From assembly GCA_016290775.1 (NCBI GenBank), contig JAEEVF010000001.1:558001-622000 (forward strand): a stretch of DNA of 64,000 bases. Direction: 5' to 3'. The position numbers were made by a program, and so were the translations under genes. The DNA is from Acetatifactor sp. GTDB lineage: Bacteria; Bacillota; Clostridia; Lachnospirales; Lachnospiraceae. A model generated the notes under the pieces. It was given only the letters and a program-made list of their open reading frames with translations. It searched no databases and was not told the origin of the DNA. Of the stretch, positions 8,909 through 16,197 are shown in pieces. Positions within the stretch are counted from its first letter, which is position 1; every line of letters begins with the position of its first letter.

Positions 8909-10291
8909 ATGCGGTTTCACGTATTGACGCTCTTTCCTGATATGATCAGGCAGGGCTGTGACAATTCCATCCTAAAGCGTGCAATGGAAAAGGGGCTTGT
9001 GGAAGTCTGCCCTGAGGACATTCGCGATCACACGACGGAAAAGCACGGTAAAGTGGATGATTATACCTATGGCGGCGGCGCGGGGATGCTCATGCAGGCA
9101 CAGCCGGTTTACGATGCCTGGCAGCATGTTTGCGGTGACAAAAAGCTTCGTACGATCTACGTAACGCCACAGGGAAGCCTGTTTTCGCAGGAGCTTGCAA
9201 AAGAATTTGCCAAGGAAGAAGAGCTAGTGATCCTTTGCGGTCACTATGAAGGCATTGATGAGAGAGCCCTTGATGAGATCGGCGCAGAGCGCATCTCCAT
9301 CGGGGACTACGTGCTTACGGGAGGCGAACTTCCCGCCATGGTGATGATCGATGCCATTTCAAGGCTGATCCCCGGCGTTCTCGGAAGCGACGAATCTGCA
9401 GAGACGGAAAGCCTTGAGGGGGATCTTTTGGAGTATCCGCAGTATTCCAGACCCGAGGTTTGGCACGGCAAGTCCGTACCGGCAGTCCTTTTGTCCGGAG
9501 ATCACGCAAAGATCCGGGAATGGCGGACGAAGGAGTCTGAAAAGCGCACGAAAAAGGTTCGCCCGGACCTTTATGAAAAGTATAAAAGGCGTCAAGACCT
9601 CATTAAGCTTTTGATGAAGCAAAAGAAGGAAAATGCATATATGATCGACTGCCTCATGCGTGACACGGCGGAGGTCATTTGCGCTGATGGGGCACAGGTC
9701 CTTGCAAGGGATAAGAAAACGGACAACTGGATGATCTGTTGCGATGATCTGGAGGCGGGCGAAAAGCTGCTTTCATTGGTTCCGAAGGATTGCAAGCGCC
9801 TGATCCATAATTTCGCACCTTTGAACGAAAAGATCAAGGAAGTCCTTGGCCTGGAGGTTGGAGATGAGTGTTTCCAGTCCGTCTATACGCAAAAGAACCT
9901 GATGCCCATCGCGCACAAGGACATCAGACCCTATCCGATGGAGGCGCTGGAATATGCGGCCGCCAATTACGGTACGAATTCCGGCCCGTACATTGCGGAC
10001 AGGATCAAGGCGGGAGAGTTCTTTGCAGCCTATGACGGTGACAAGATCGCAGGATTTTGCGGCGTTCATGCCGGAGGAAGCCTTGGACTGTTATACGTAG
10101 ATCCGACGTATCGCAGAACGAGCATTGGTTCTTCACTTGCATCGTATCTTGTAAATCTTGCTTTGGAACGAGGGGGATTCCCTTACGCGCATATCCGCAT
10201 TTCGAATGAAGCATCCGTGAAAATGCAGGAAAAGATGGGGCTTTACGTCGGAAAAAGAACGATTTTTTGGACCTATCGCAAGGATTTTTAG
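8909..10291 (+). CDS. trmD: tRNA (guanine-37-N1)-methyltransferase TrmD fused to a GNAT acetyltransferase domain
   Basis: A 460-residue protein. Residues 1-240 are a complete TrmD (MRFHVLTLFPDMI, YGGGAGMLMQ, GHYEGID, YSRPEVWHG), which methylates G37 of tRNAs to prevent frameshifting using its trefoil-knot SAM site. The stand-alone enzyme is about 240-250 residues. From residue 245 the frame continues without a stop into a GNAT-type domain with the acetyl-CoA loop region YVDPTYRRTSIGSSLASYL and a C-terminal QEKMGLYVGKRTIFW. An in-frame ATG at 9641 preceded by AAGGA (9626-9630) could also yield the 216-residue acetyltransferase alone. Substrate of the GNAT part is unknown. Confidence 0.9.
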   Translation: MRFHVLTLFPDMIRQGCDNSILKRAMEKGLVEVCPEDIRDHTTEKHGKVDDYTYGGGAGMLMQAQPVYDAWQHVCGDKKLRTIYVTPQGSLFSQELAKEFAKEEELVILCGHYEGIDERALDEIGAERISIGDYVLTGGELPAMVMIDAISRLIPGVLGSDESAETESLEGDLLEYPQYSRPEVWHGKSVPAVLLSGDHAKIREWRTKESEKRTKKVRPDLYEKYKRRQDLIKLLMKQKKENAYMIDCLMRDTAEVICADGAQVLARDKKTDNWMICCDDLEAGEKLLSLVPKDCKRLIHNFAPLNEKIKEVLGLEVGDECFQSVYTQKNLMPIAHKDIRPYPMEALEYAAANYGTNSGPYIADRIKAGEFFAAYDGDKIAGFCGVHAGGSLGLLYVDPTYRRTSIGSSLASYLVNLALERGGFPYAHIRISNEASVKMQEKMGLYVGKRTIFWTYRKDF

Positions 10292-10309
10292 GTTTTATGG
10301 TTTTTTTCC

Positions 10310-10338
10310 TTGCGTTTCGCGAAAATATATGATATTAT
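10310..10338 (+). promoter_or_regulatory. Promoter of rplS
   Basis: TTGCGT (10310-10315), a 17-bp spacer and TATTAT (10333-10338), giving a leader of about 75 bases before rplS. No convincing leader fold was seen. Confidence 0.6.
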
Positions 10339-10418
10339 ATCAAAGTTGCTAAAGAAGAGATGGTCCTCTGTTACCGTATTGGTATTAAGAACGTCAAATT
10401 TATAAAGGAGGCACAAAA

Positions 10419-10772
10419 ATGAGTGCATATGACATTATCAAGGAAATTGAAGACGCACAGCTGAAGTCTTCCGTTGACGAGTTCAACGTAGGTGATACCG
10501 TAAGAGTGTACGGTAAGATCAAAGAGGGTAACCGCGAAAGAATCCAGGTGTTTGAGGGCGTTGTCCTGAAGAGACAGGGCGGCAGCAACAGAGAGACCTT
10601 CACCGTAAGAAAGACCTCTAACGGCGTAGGCGTTGAGAAGACCTGGCCCCTTCATTCTCCCAACGTGGAGAAGATTGAAGTGATCCGTCGTGGTAAGATC
10701 CGTCGTGCTAAGCTGAACTACTTAAGAGACCGCGTGGGTAAGAAGGCAAAGGTAAAAGAGCTGGTTAGATAA
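10419..10772 (+). CDS. rplS: Ribosomal protein L19
   Basis: A 117-residue L19, located at the subunit interface. [34 protein letters not shown] and the basic end [19 protein letters not shown] are diagnostic. A near-perfect AAAGGAGG site precedes the ATG. It probably has its own promoter at 10310 in addition to read-through from trmD, and is followed by a terminator. Confidence 0.97.
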   Translation: MSAYDIIKEIEDAQLKSSVDEFNVGDTVRVYGKIKEGNRERIQVFEGVVLKRQGGSNRETFTVRKTSNGVGVEKTWPLHSPNVEKIEVIRRGKIRRAKLNYLRDRVGKKAKVKELVR

Positions 10773-10783
10773 TTTCCGCAAGA

Positions 10784-10818
10784 AAAAAGGGCGTTTCCCA
10801 TGGGAACGTCCTTTTCTA
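10784..10818 (+). terminator. Terminator after rplS
   Basis: An AAAGGGCGTTTCCC / GGGAACGTCCTTT stem (one bulged base) with a very short loop and a T-rich end lies 12 bp after the rplS stop. Confidence 0.8.
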
Positions 10819-10840
10819 TTTTAAAATTATGTGTTATAAT
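10812..10840 (+). promoter_or_regulatory. Extended -10 promoter before the first signal peptidase
   Basis: TGTTATAAT gives a TGn-TATAAT extended -10 (10832-10840); the -35 (TTTTCT at 10812-10817, 17-bp spacer) is weak and overlaps the rplS terminator tail. Confidence 0.5.
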
Positions 10841-10906
10841 AACTTGGGATTTTGCGAAGCTATGCGCGCAAGTTCCGAAGATAGATCAAAGGAACAAAGG
10901 AAAACC

Positions 10907-11485
10907 ATGAAAAAGAATGTGGGGCTGAGCTTTTACGAGCCTGAAAAAAAGAATCATTTTCCCGTGATCTCCGAGATCTTCCTGTGCCTGATCATAGCCA
11001 TGATCGCAGTCTTTATGGCCGTGGTGAGCGTATATTTCTTTGGGATGAAATGCAGCGTGGTCGGAACGTCCATGGAGCCGGGACTCTATAGCGGCCAGGA
11101 CATTCTGATCAATCGCTTTGCCTATACGTTGTTGGTTCCGAAAAAGGGTGACGTAGTCGTGTTTTTGCCGCATGGCAACGAACATTCTCACTATTACGTA
11201 AAGCGGATCGTCGCCGGACCTGGAGACGTGGTGAGCATCAAAGGCGGCCAGCTTTACGTCAACGGAGAGGCTTCGGAACTTGTCACGGAATATGTTTCCT
11301 ATGCCGGCATTGCCGAGAATGAGCTAACGTTAAAGAACGGACAATACTTTTGCATGGGCGACAATCCGGACGACGGTGAGGACAGCAGGCAGGCGAACAT
11401 TGGACCCGTGGAAAAGGAAGACATCGTTGGCAAAGCCTGGTGGCATATGAAAACGGACAAGAATAAAATGGGATGGATCAAATAG
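10907..11485 (+). CDS. Type I signal peptidase (first copy)
   Basis: A 192-residue membrane-anchored signal peptidase I of the S26 family, which removes signal peptides outside the membrane. One helix at about 21-44 anchors it. The catalytic serine is in GTSMEPGL and the catalytic lysine in YYVKRIVAGPGD; box E is YFCMGDNPDDGEDSR. Serine and lysine are both present, so it should be active. The ATG at 10907 follows AAAGG; an upstream in-frame ATG at 10829 lies at or before the likely transcription start. It is the divergent partner of the copy at 12778. Confidence 0.9.
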   Translation: MKKNVGLSFYEPEKKNHFPVISEIFLCLIIAMIAVFMAVVSVYFFGMKCSVVGTSMEPGLYSGQDILINRFAYTLLVPKKGDVVVFLPHGNEHSHYYVKRIVAGPGDVVSIKGGQLYVNGEASELVTEYVSYAGIAENELTLKNGQYFCMGDNPDDGEDSRQANIGPVEKEDIVGKAWWHMKTDKNKMGWIK

Positions 11486-11500
11486 CTTGGGGGTAGAACC

Positions 11501-11875
11501 ATGAAGTGGAGAGATGCATGGAAGTTTTGGGATAAGAAAGAGCAGATCACTGGGTTTGCAGCGATCGACTCTCTTGGGAAAGCACACATGATGATGGATA
11601 AGGGCATGCTTGAGCCCGTATATTTAAAGGCGATCCGTTTTGGAGGGGAAGAAGTTCCGGACAATCGGGTTTACGTGCCGATCGGGATCGGAAAGGTCAA
11701 GGAAAAGCATGATGATGAGGTCGCAAAGCTGATGGAGGAGACGCCGGATCTTTTTTACGGATGTCTTCCGAAATACCGCGGAATGAGCCGCGTGCCCTAT
11801 GAGCTTGTGATCACGGCAACAACGCCGGAACCTGAGAAGAAGGTTTTATATTCCGAGACCATATCCATTTGGTAA
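11501..11875 (+). CDS. Uncharacterised 124-residue protein
   Basis: Not recognised. It is a soluble, mixed-charge protein with no signal peptide, membrane helix or cysteine pattern. It begins MKWRDAWKFWDKKEQITGF and ends in an apparent beta-strand (LVITATTPEPEKKVLYSETISIW). A GGGGG site precedes the ATG, and it sits 15 bp after the signal peptidase and 45 bp before rbgA in the same direction, which with codon use like its neighbours argues that it is a real gene. No function is offered. Confidence 0.7.
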   Translation: MKWRDAWKFWDKKEQITGFAAIDSLGKAHMMMDKGMLEPVYLKAIRFGGEEVPDNRVYVPIGIGKVKEKHDDEVAKLMEETPDLFYGCLPKYRGMSRVPYELVITATTPEPEKKVLYSETISIW

Positions 11876-11920
11876 GGCGCGTGAAGGAACACGAAGCCTT
11901 GAAAGGAAGACTGGAATTAC

Positions 11921-12778
11921 ATGAGTGAAGAAAAAATGAGCCTGAATTGGTATCCCGGGCATATGACAAAGGCCAGGCGGATGATGCAGGAAAGCATGGT
12001 GCTGATCGATCTTGTGATCGAAGTACTTGACGCAAGGATTCCCTATGCGAGCCGTAATCCCGACATTGACGAGCTGGCAAAAGGAAAGAGTCGGATCATC
12101 CTGCTCAACAAATCAGACCTCGCGGATCCAAAGGGAAATCAAAAATGGATCAGGCACTTTGAGGCGATGGGAGCGCACGTGCTTGAGATCAATGCGAAAA
12201 GCGGCGCAGGCGTAAAGAACATCCGAGGCCTTGTGGAAAAGGCTTGTAAGGAAAAGATCGAGCGTGACAGACGGCGCGGCATCGTAAACCGTCCTATCAG
12301 AGCGATGGTGGTTGGTATCCCGAACGTCGGGAAGTCCACTTTTATCAATGCATTTGCAGGAAAAGCCTGCACGAAGACCGGAAATAAGCCTGGCGTCACC
12401 AAGGGAAAGCAATGGATCCGCATGGGAAAGAACCTTGAGCTCCTTGACACGCCCGGAATCCTCTGGCCGAAATTTGAAGACCGCGAAGTGGGCATCCACC
12501 TTGCATTTATTGGTTCCATGAATGACGAGATCATTGTTTTGGATGATCTCGCCTTAGAATTGATTGGGACGATCCAAACCCGTTATCCCGGTGCACTTTC
12601 TGCGCGATATGAGATCGAAGAAGATGCAAAGCTGGCAACGGTTTTGGAGCGTATCGCGCAGAGCAGAGGCTGCTTTTCCAAGGGCGGCGAGCTGGATCTG
12701 TCAAAGGCCGCATCCATCCTGATCGAGGATTTTAGGAGCGGAAGAATTGGAAGAATGACCCTGGAGGATTGTGAATAA
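11921..12778 (+). CDS. rbgA: Ribosome biogenesis GTPase RbgA (YlqF)
   Basis: A 285-residue circularly permuted GTPase needed for a late step of 50S assembly. The motifs appear in the permuted order: G4 NKSDL near residue 65, then G1 GIPNVGKST near 130 and G3 DTPGILWPK near 178. The N-terminal LNWYPGHMTKARRMM is typical of RbgA. Its stop overlaps the ATG of the second signal peptidase by one base, so these are coupled. Confidence 0.95.
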   Translation: MSEEKMSLNWYPGHMTKARRMMQESMVLIDLVIEVLDARIPYASRNPDIDELAKGKSRIILLNKSDLADPKGNQKWIRHFEAMGAHVLEINAKSGAGVKNIRGLVEKACKEKIERDRRRGIVNRPIRAMVVGIPNVGKSTFINAFAGKACTKTGNKPGVTKGKQWIRMGKNLELLDTPGILWPKFEDREVGIHLAFIGSMNDEIIVLDDLALELIGTIQTRYPGALSARYEIEEDAKLATVLERIAQSRGCFSKGGELDLSKAASILIEDFRSGRIGRMTLEDCE

Positions 12779-13395
12779 TGCAAAACGAAGAGACAAAGAA
12801 GAAAGTCACTAAAGAGGACGGCGAAAAAAAAGAGGTCACGAAACAGGACGTCATAAAGGAGGTTATCAGTACGGTGCTTTATTTTCTTGGCGTTCTGGTG
12901 GTTGCACTGCTCATTGTTAAATTCGTCGTTCAAAGAACGCAGGTAGAAGGCGAATCAATGGAGCCGACGCTTTACAACGGGGAGAACCTGATGGTGGATA
13001 AGCTGAGCTACCGTTTTGGAGAGCCGAAGCGCTTCGACGTGATCGTTCTAAAGCCTTATGAATATGAATCAAAGACCTTTTATATCAAGAGGATCATCGC
13101 GCTGCCCGGTGAGACGATCAAGATCGATAAGGACGGCACGATCTATGTCAACGGCGAAAAGCTTTACGAAGGCTACGGAAAAGAAGTGATCCGATCTGAG
13201 AACCGCGGACGCGCCGCAAATGAAGTGACTCTGGGCGAGAATGAATATTTCGTCATGGGCGATAACCGCAACCACAGTGGTGACAGCCGAAGCGAAGCTG
13301 TGGGGAACGTGTCAAAGGATGACATCATCGGTAAGGCTTGGATCAGGATCTGGCCCCTCAATAAGATTGGCATCGTTAACAAAAAAAGTAAGTAG
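12778..13395 (+). CDS. lepB: Type I signal peptidase (second copy)
   Basis: A 205-residue signal peptidase I. A Lys/Glu-rich cytoplasmic start of about 30 residues precedes one membrane helix (36-55). The catalytic serine lies in EGESMEPTLYNG and the lysine in FYIKRIIALPGE; EYFVMGDNRNHSGDSR is box E. This copy resembles the common SipS-like enzymes more than the one at 10907. It lies between rbgA and rnhB, an arrangement common in Firmicutes. Confidence 0.93.
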   Translation: MQNEETKKKVTKEDGEKKEVTKQDVIKEVISTVLYFLGVLVVALLIVKFVVQRTQVEGESMEPTLYNGENLMVDKLSYRFGEPKRFDVIVLKPYEYESKTFYIKRIIALPGETIKIDKDGTIYVNGEKLYEGYGKEVIRSENRGRAANEVTLGENEYFVMGDNRNHSGDSRSEAVGNVSKDDIIGKAWIRIWPLNKIGIVNKKSK

Positions 13396-13415
13396 TTACA
13401 AGGGACAAAAGGTAA

Positions 13416-14093
13416 ATGGAAAAGACAGGCGTAAGGCAGAAGAAGGAAGAGGAACGGGAACAAAAAAGGCTTCTCAAGCTTGAAAAGGAAAAGGAGCGCA
13501 TGTATGCCCTTTTCGAATATGAGCGCGAATATGCACAGTATCCCTATATCTGCGGCATTGACGAGGCAGGGAGAGGCCCCTGGGTCGGCCCCGTGGTGGC
13601 TGGTGCGGTGATCCTTCCAAAGGATTGTGACATCCTGTACATCAACGACTCCAAAAAGCTTTCCGAGCAAAAAAGAGAAGAACTCTATGAAGTGATCAAG
13701 GAAAAGGCCGTTTCATGGGCCGTAGGCGTGGTTTCCGCACAAAGGATCGATGAGATCAACATTCTGCAGGCCACTTACGAAGCCATGCGGGAAGCCATTT
13801 CGAAGTTAATTCCGCAGCCGAACCTTTTGTTAAATGACGCCGTGATCATTCCTGGCGTGGATCTGCCACAGGTGAAGATCATCAAGGGAGATGCAAAGAG
13901 TGCATCCATTGGTGCTGCAAGCATCATGGCAAAAGTAACGAGAGACCGGATGCTTTTGGAATATGACAAGCTCTATCCGGAATATGGTTTCGCAAGGAAC
14001 AAGGGTTACGGGACGAAGGAACACATTGAGGCCCTTCAGAAATATGGTCCGACGCCCATTCACAGGAGCAGCTTCATCCATAATTACGTTTGA
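13416..14093 (+). CDS. rnhB: Ribonuclease HII
   Basis: A 225-residue RNase HII, which removes misincorporated ribonucleotides and RNA from RNA/DNA hybrids. The active-site stretch CGIDEAGRGPWVGPVVAGAV holds the Asp-Glu pair; further signatures are NDSKKLSEQKREELYE and SIGAASIMAKVTRDR. The catalytic domain is preceded by about 40 charged residues that look like a coiled coil, not present in minimal family members. It begins 20 bp after lepB. Confidence 0.95.
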   Translation: MEKTGVRQKKEEEREQKRLLKLEKEKERMYALFEYEREYAQYPYICGIDEAGRGPWVGPVVAGAVILPKDCDILYINDSKKLSEQKREELYEVIKEKAVSWAVGVVSAQRIDEINILQATYEAMREAISKLIPQPNLLLNDAVIIPGVDLPQVKIIKGDAKSASIGAASIMAKVTRDRMLLEYDKLYPEYGFARNKGYGTKEHIEALQKYGPTPIHRSSFIHNYV

Positions 14094-14133
14094 TCCTGAT
14101 TTGGTTTAAGGAATGTGACGGGAGGATGCCGAT

Positions 14134-14502
14134 ACGGAAGAAGAAAAGCTGAACAAGCGAAGACTCGGCGCGGATAAGGAAGAGGCGGCTGCCCGTTATC
14201 TTACGCAGCATGGCGCAAGGGTTTTGGCAAAGAATTATCGCTGCCGCCAGGGCGAGATCGACCTTGTGGCTCAGGACGGAGAGTACCTGGTCTTTTGTGA
14301 AGTGAAATTTCGAAAGGACCACGCCATGGGAACGCCGGGGGAAGCGGTGGGATTTAGGAAACAAAAGAAGATCTGCCGCGTCGCGGCGGTTTATCGGACC
14401 TATCACGGGATTTCTCTTGGCACGGCGATAAGATATGACGTCATCGCCATCGAAGGGGATCAGATCACTTGGATCAAGAATGCATTCCCACATTGTGAAT
14501 AG
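14134..14502 (+). CDS. yraN: YraN-family (UPF0102) endonuclease-like protein with no ordinary start codon
   Basis: A small PD-(D/E)xK nuclease-fold protein, often near rnhB; cellular role unsettled. The motif GEIDLVAQDGEYLVFCEVKF contains the expected acidic residues and ExK. The family's N-terminal helix is encoded upstream (LNKRRLGADKEEAAARYL), but between the in-frame TGA at 14116 and this region there is no ATG, GTG or TTG. Candidates are ACG at 14134, 8 bases after GGGAGG, or CTG at 14149. A TTG at 14224 would delete the conserved start. The ATG at 14126 is in another frame. I place the start at ACG with low certainty. Confidence 0.65.
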   Translation, partial: TEEEKLNKRRLGADKEEAAARYLTQHGARVLAKNYRCRQGEIDLVAQDGEYLVFCEVKFRKDHAMGTPGEAVGFRKQKKICRVAAVYRTYHGISLGTAIRYDVIAIEGDQITWIKNAFPHCE

Positions 14503-14519
14503 ACTTTGAGGTGCAAACC

Positions 14520-15434
14520 ATGGAATTCATATACGACAAAAGAGAAAAGCGCGTCCTTGCGCTCCGTGAGGAGAATGGCATCCCGTACCTGACTTTCCCG
14601 AAGCTGGACGCCTGCGGTATCGTGACGCACCTTTTCACCACGCGGGAAGGTGGCGTAAGCACGGGGCAGTTTCGCTCCATGAACTTTAGCGTAAGACTTG
14701 GGGATGCCAGGGAAAACGTGCTCGAGAACTATCGAAGGATTGCAGGAATCCTGCAATGTGACGTTTCAGACATTACGGGCACGGTGCAGACGCATACGAC
14801 AAACATTAGGCGCGTAACGGAAGAAGACCGCGGGAAGGTGGTCTGCAAGGAGCCGGACTATGATAACGTGGACGGCCTCGTGACAAACATACCAGGCATT
14901 GCATTGGCTGCGTTTACGGCCGATTGCGTTCCGATCTATTTTGTGGATCCCGTAAAAAAGGCCATTGGGCTTGCACATTCCGGATGGCGCGGAACGGCGG
15001 CAGATATGGCCGGAAAAATGGTAAAGCGCATGGAAGCGGAATTTGGAACGAAGCCAAGTGACCTAATCTGCGCCATTGGCCCTTCCATCTGCCAGAAATG
15101 CTATGAAGTCGACGAAACCGTCGCGATCGCATTCCGTGAGCTATTGGGAGAAGTCACGACGGAGCTGGAGGCGATTGACCGTTCGGGATCATATCCCGTC
15201 AAGGAAAACTGGGGATTCAGGAAGGTTTTGGAAGACGGTAAGTCTGCGGGAAAATATCAGCTGGACCTATGGCTCGCCAACCTGATCCTTCTTGTTCGCG
15301 CAGGCGTTTTGCCAGAGCGGGTTGACGTAACCGATCTTTGCACGGCAGAAAACAAAGAGGTTTTGTTCTCACATCGCGCAAGTCAGGGAAAGCGTGGCAA
15401 CATGGGCGCATTCATAAAACTAACCGACAAATGA
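14520..15434 (+). CDS. pgeF: Purine nucleoside phosphorylase of the YfiH/PgeF family
   Basis: A 304-residue protein of the former laccase/DUF152 family; characterised members act on purine nucleosides (phosphorolysis or deamination) and affect peptidoglycan fidelity. Metal-site signatures are visible: LFTTREGGVSTG, TADCVPIYF, HSGWRGTAADMAG and AIGPSICQKCYEV. The ATG lies 8 bases after GAGG; a GTG at 14511 overlaps that site. It ends the run of genes that starts at ylxM, 17 bp after yraN. Confidence 0.88.
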   Translation: MEFIYDKREKRVLALREENGIPYLTFPKLDACGIVTHLFTTREGGVSTGQFRSMNFSVRLGDARENVLENYRRIAGILQCDVSDITGTVQTHTTNIRRVTEEDRGKVVCKEPDYDNVDGLVTNIPGIALAAFTADCVPIYFVDPVKKAIGLAHSGWRGTAADMAGKMVKRMEAEFGTKPSDLICAIGPSICQKCYEVDETVAIAFRELLGEVTTELEAIDRSGSYPVKENWGFRKVLEDGKSAGKYQLDLWLANLILLVRAGVLPERVDVTDLCTAENKEVLFSHRASQGKRGNMGAFIKLTDK

Positions 15435-15469
15435 GACAATGATAATACAAACTTGAAAAGGAGACTGAA

Positions 15470-16165
15470 ATGAATCAAATACTCGTATGTGATGATGATA
15501 AGGAAATTGTGGATGCCATAGAGATCTATCTGACCCAGGAGGGATTTCAGGTATTGAAGGCCTATGACGGCGAGCAGGCGTTGGAGCTTCTTGGTCATCA
15601 CGACGTAAAGCTTCTGATCATGGACATAATGATGCCAAAGCTTGACGGCATTCGTGCAACGCTGAAGATCCGTGAATACAGCAGCATTCCCATTATCATT
15701 CTTTCTGCAAAATCAGAGGATTCCGACAAGATCCTTGGACTGAACGTGGGCGCGGATGATTACGTAACAAAGCCCTTTAATCCGTTGGAGCTTGTTGCGA
15801 GAGTCAAGTCCAACGTGCGCAGATACACGGCCCTTGGTTCGGCAAACGGAGAGGGAAAGTCGCAGTATCAGGTGGGCGGACTTTTGATCAATGATGAGAA
15901 TAAGCAGGTGTTCGTGGACGGCGAACCCGTGAAGATGACACCGATCGAATACAGCATTTTGCTTCTTTTGGTCAAGAATCAGGGCAAGGTCTATTCCATC
16001 AATGAGATCTATGAAAACATCTGGAACGAGGAAGCGATCGGCGTGGACAATACGGTTGCAGTGCACATCCGTCACATCCGCGAAAAGATCGAGATCAATC
16101 CGAGAGAGCCCAAGTACCTTAAGGTTGTATGGGGCATTGGATATAAGATCGACAACGAACAGTAA
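15470..16165 (+). CDS. OmpR-family response regulator
   Basis: A 231-residue response regulator: a receiver domain (residues 1-118) with the phosphoacceptor aspartate in LLIMDIMMPKLDG, the acidic pair DDD near the start and KPFNP at the end, then a winged-helix DNA-binding domain with the typical end RHIREKIEINPREPKYLKVVWGIGYKI written in two conserved blocks. An AAGGAG site precedes the ATG. The paired kinase follows 33 bp downstream. The stimulus and targets are unknown. Confidence 0.93.
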   Translation: MNQILVCDDDKEIVDAIEIYLTQEGFQVLKAYDGEQALELLGHHDVKLLIMDIMMPKLDGIRATLKIREYSSIPIIILSAKSEDSDKILGLNVGADDYVTKPFNPLELVARVKSNVRRYTALGSANGEGKSQYQVGGLLINDENKQVFVDGEPVKMTPIEYSILLLLVKNQGKVYSINEIYENIWNEEAIGVDNTVAVHIRHIREKIEINPREPKYLKVVWGIGYKIDNEQ

Positions 16166-16197
16166 TTTGATCTGACAGAAAGCAAAAGGATAAGGCA

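Noticed and set aside
14224..14502. yraN starting at TTG 14224
   Set aside because: It removes the conserved N-terminal helix and has no ribosome binding site.
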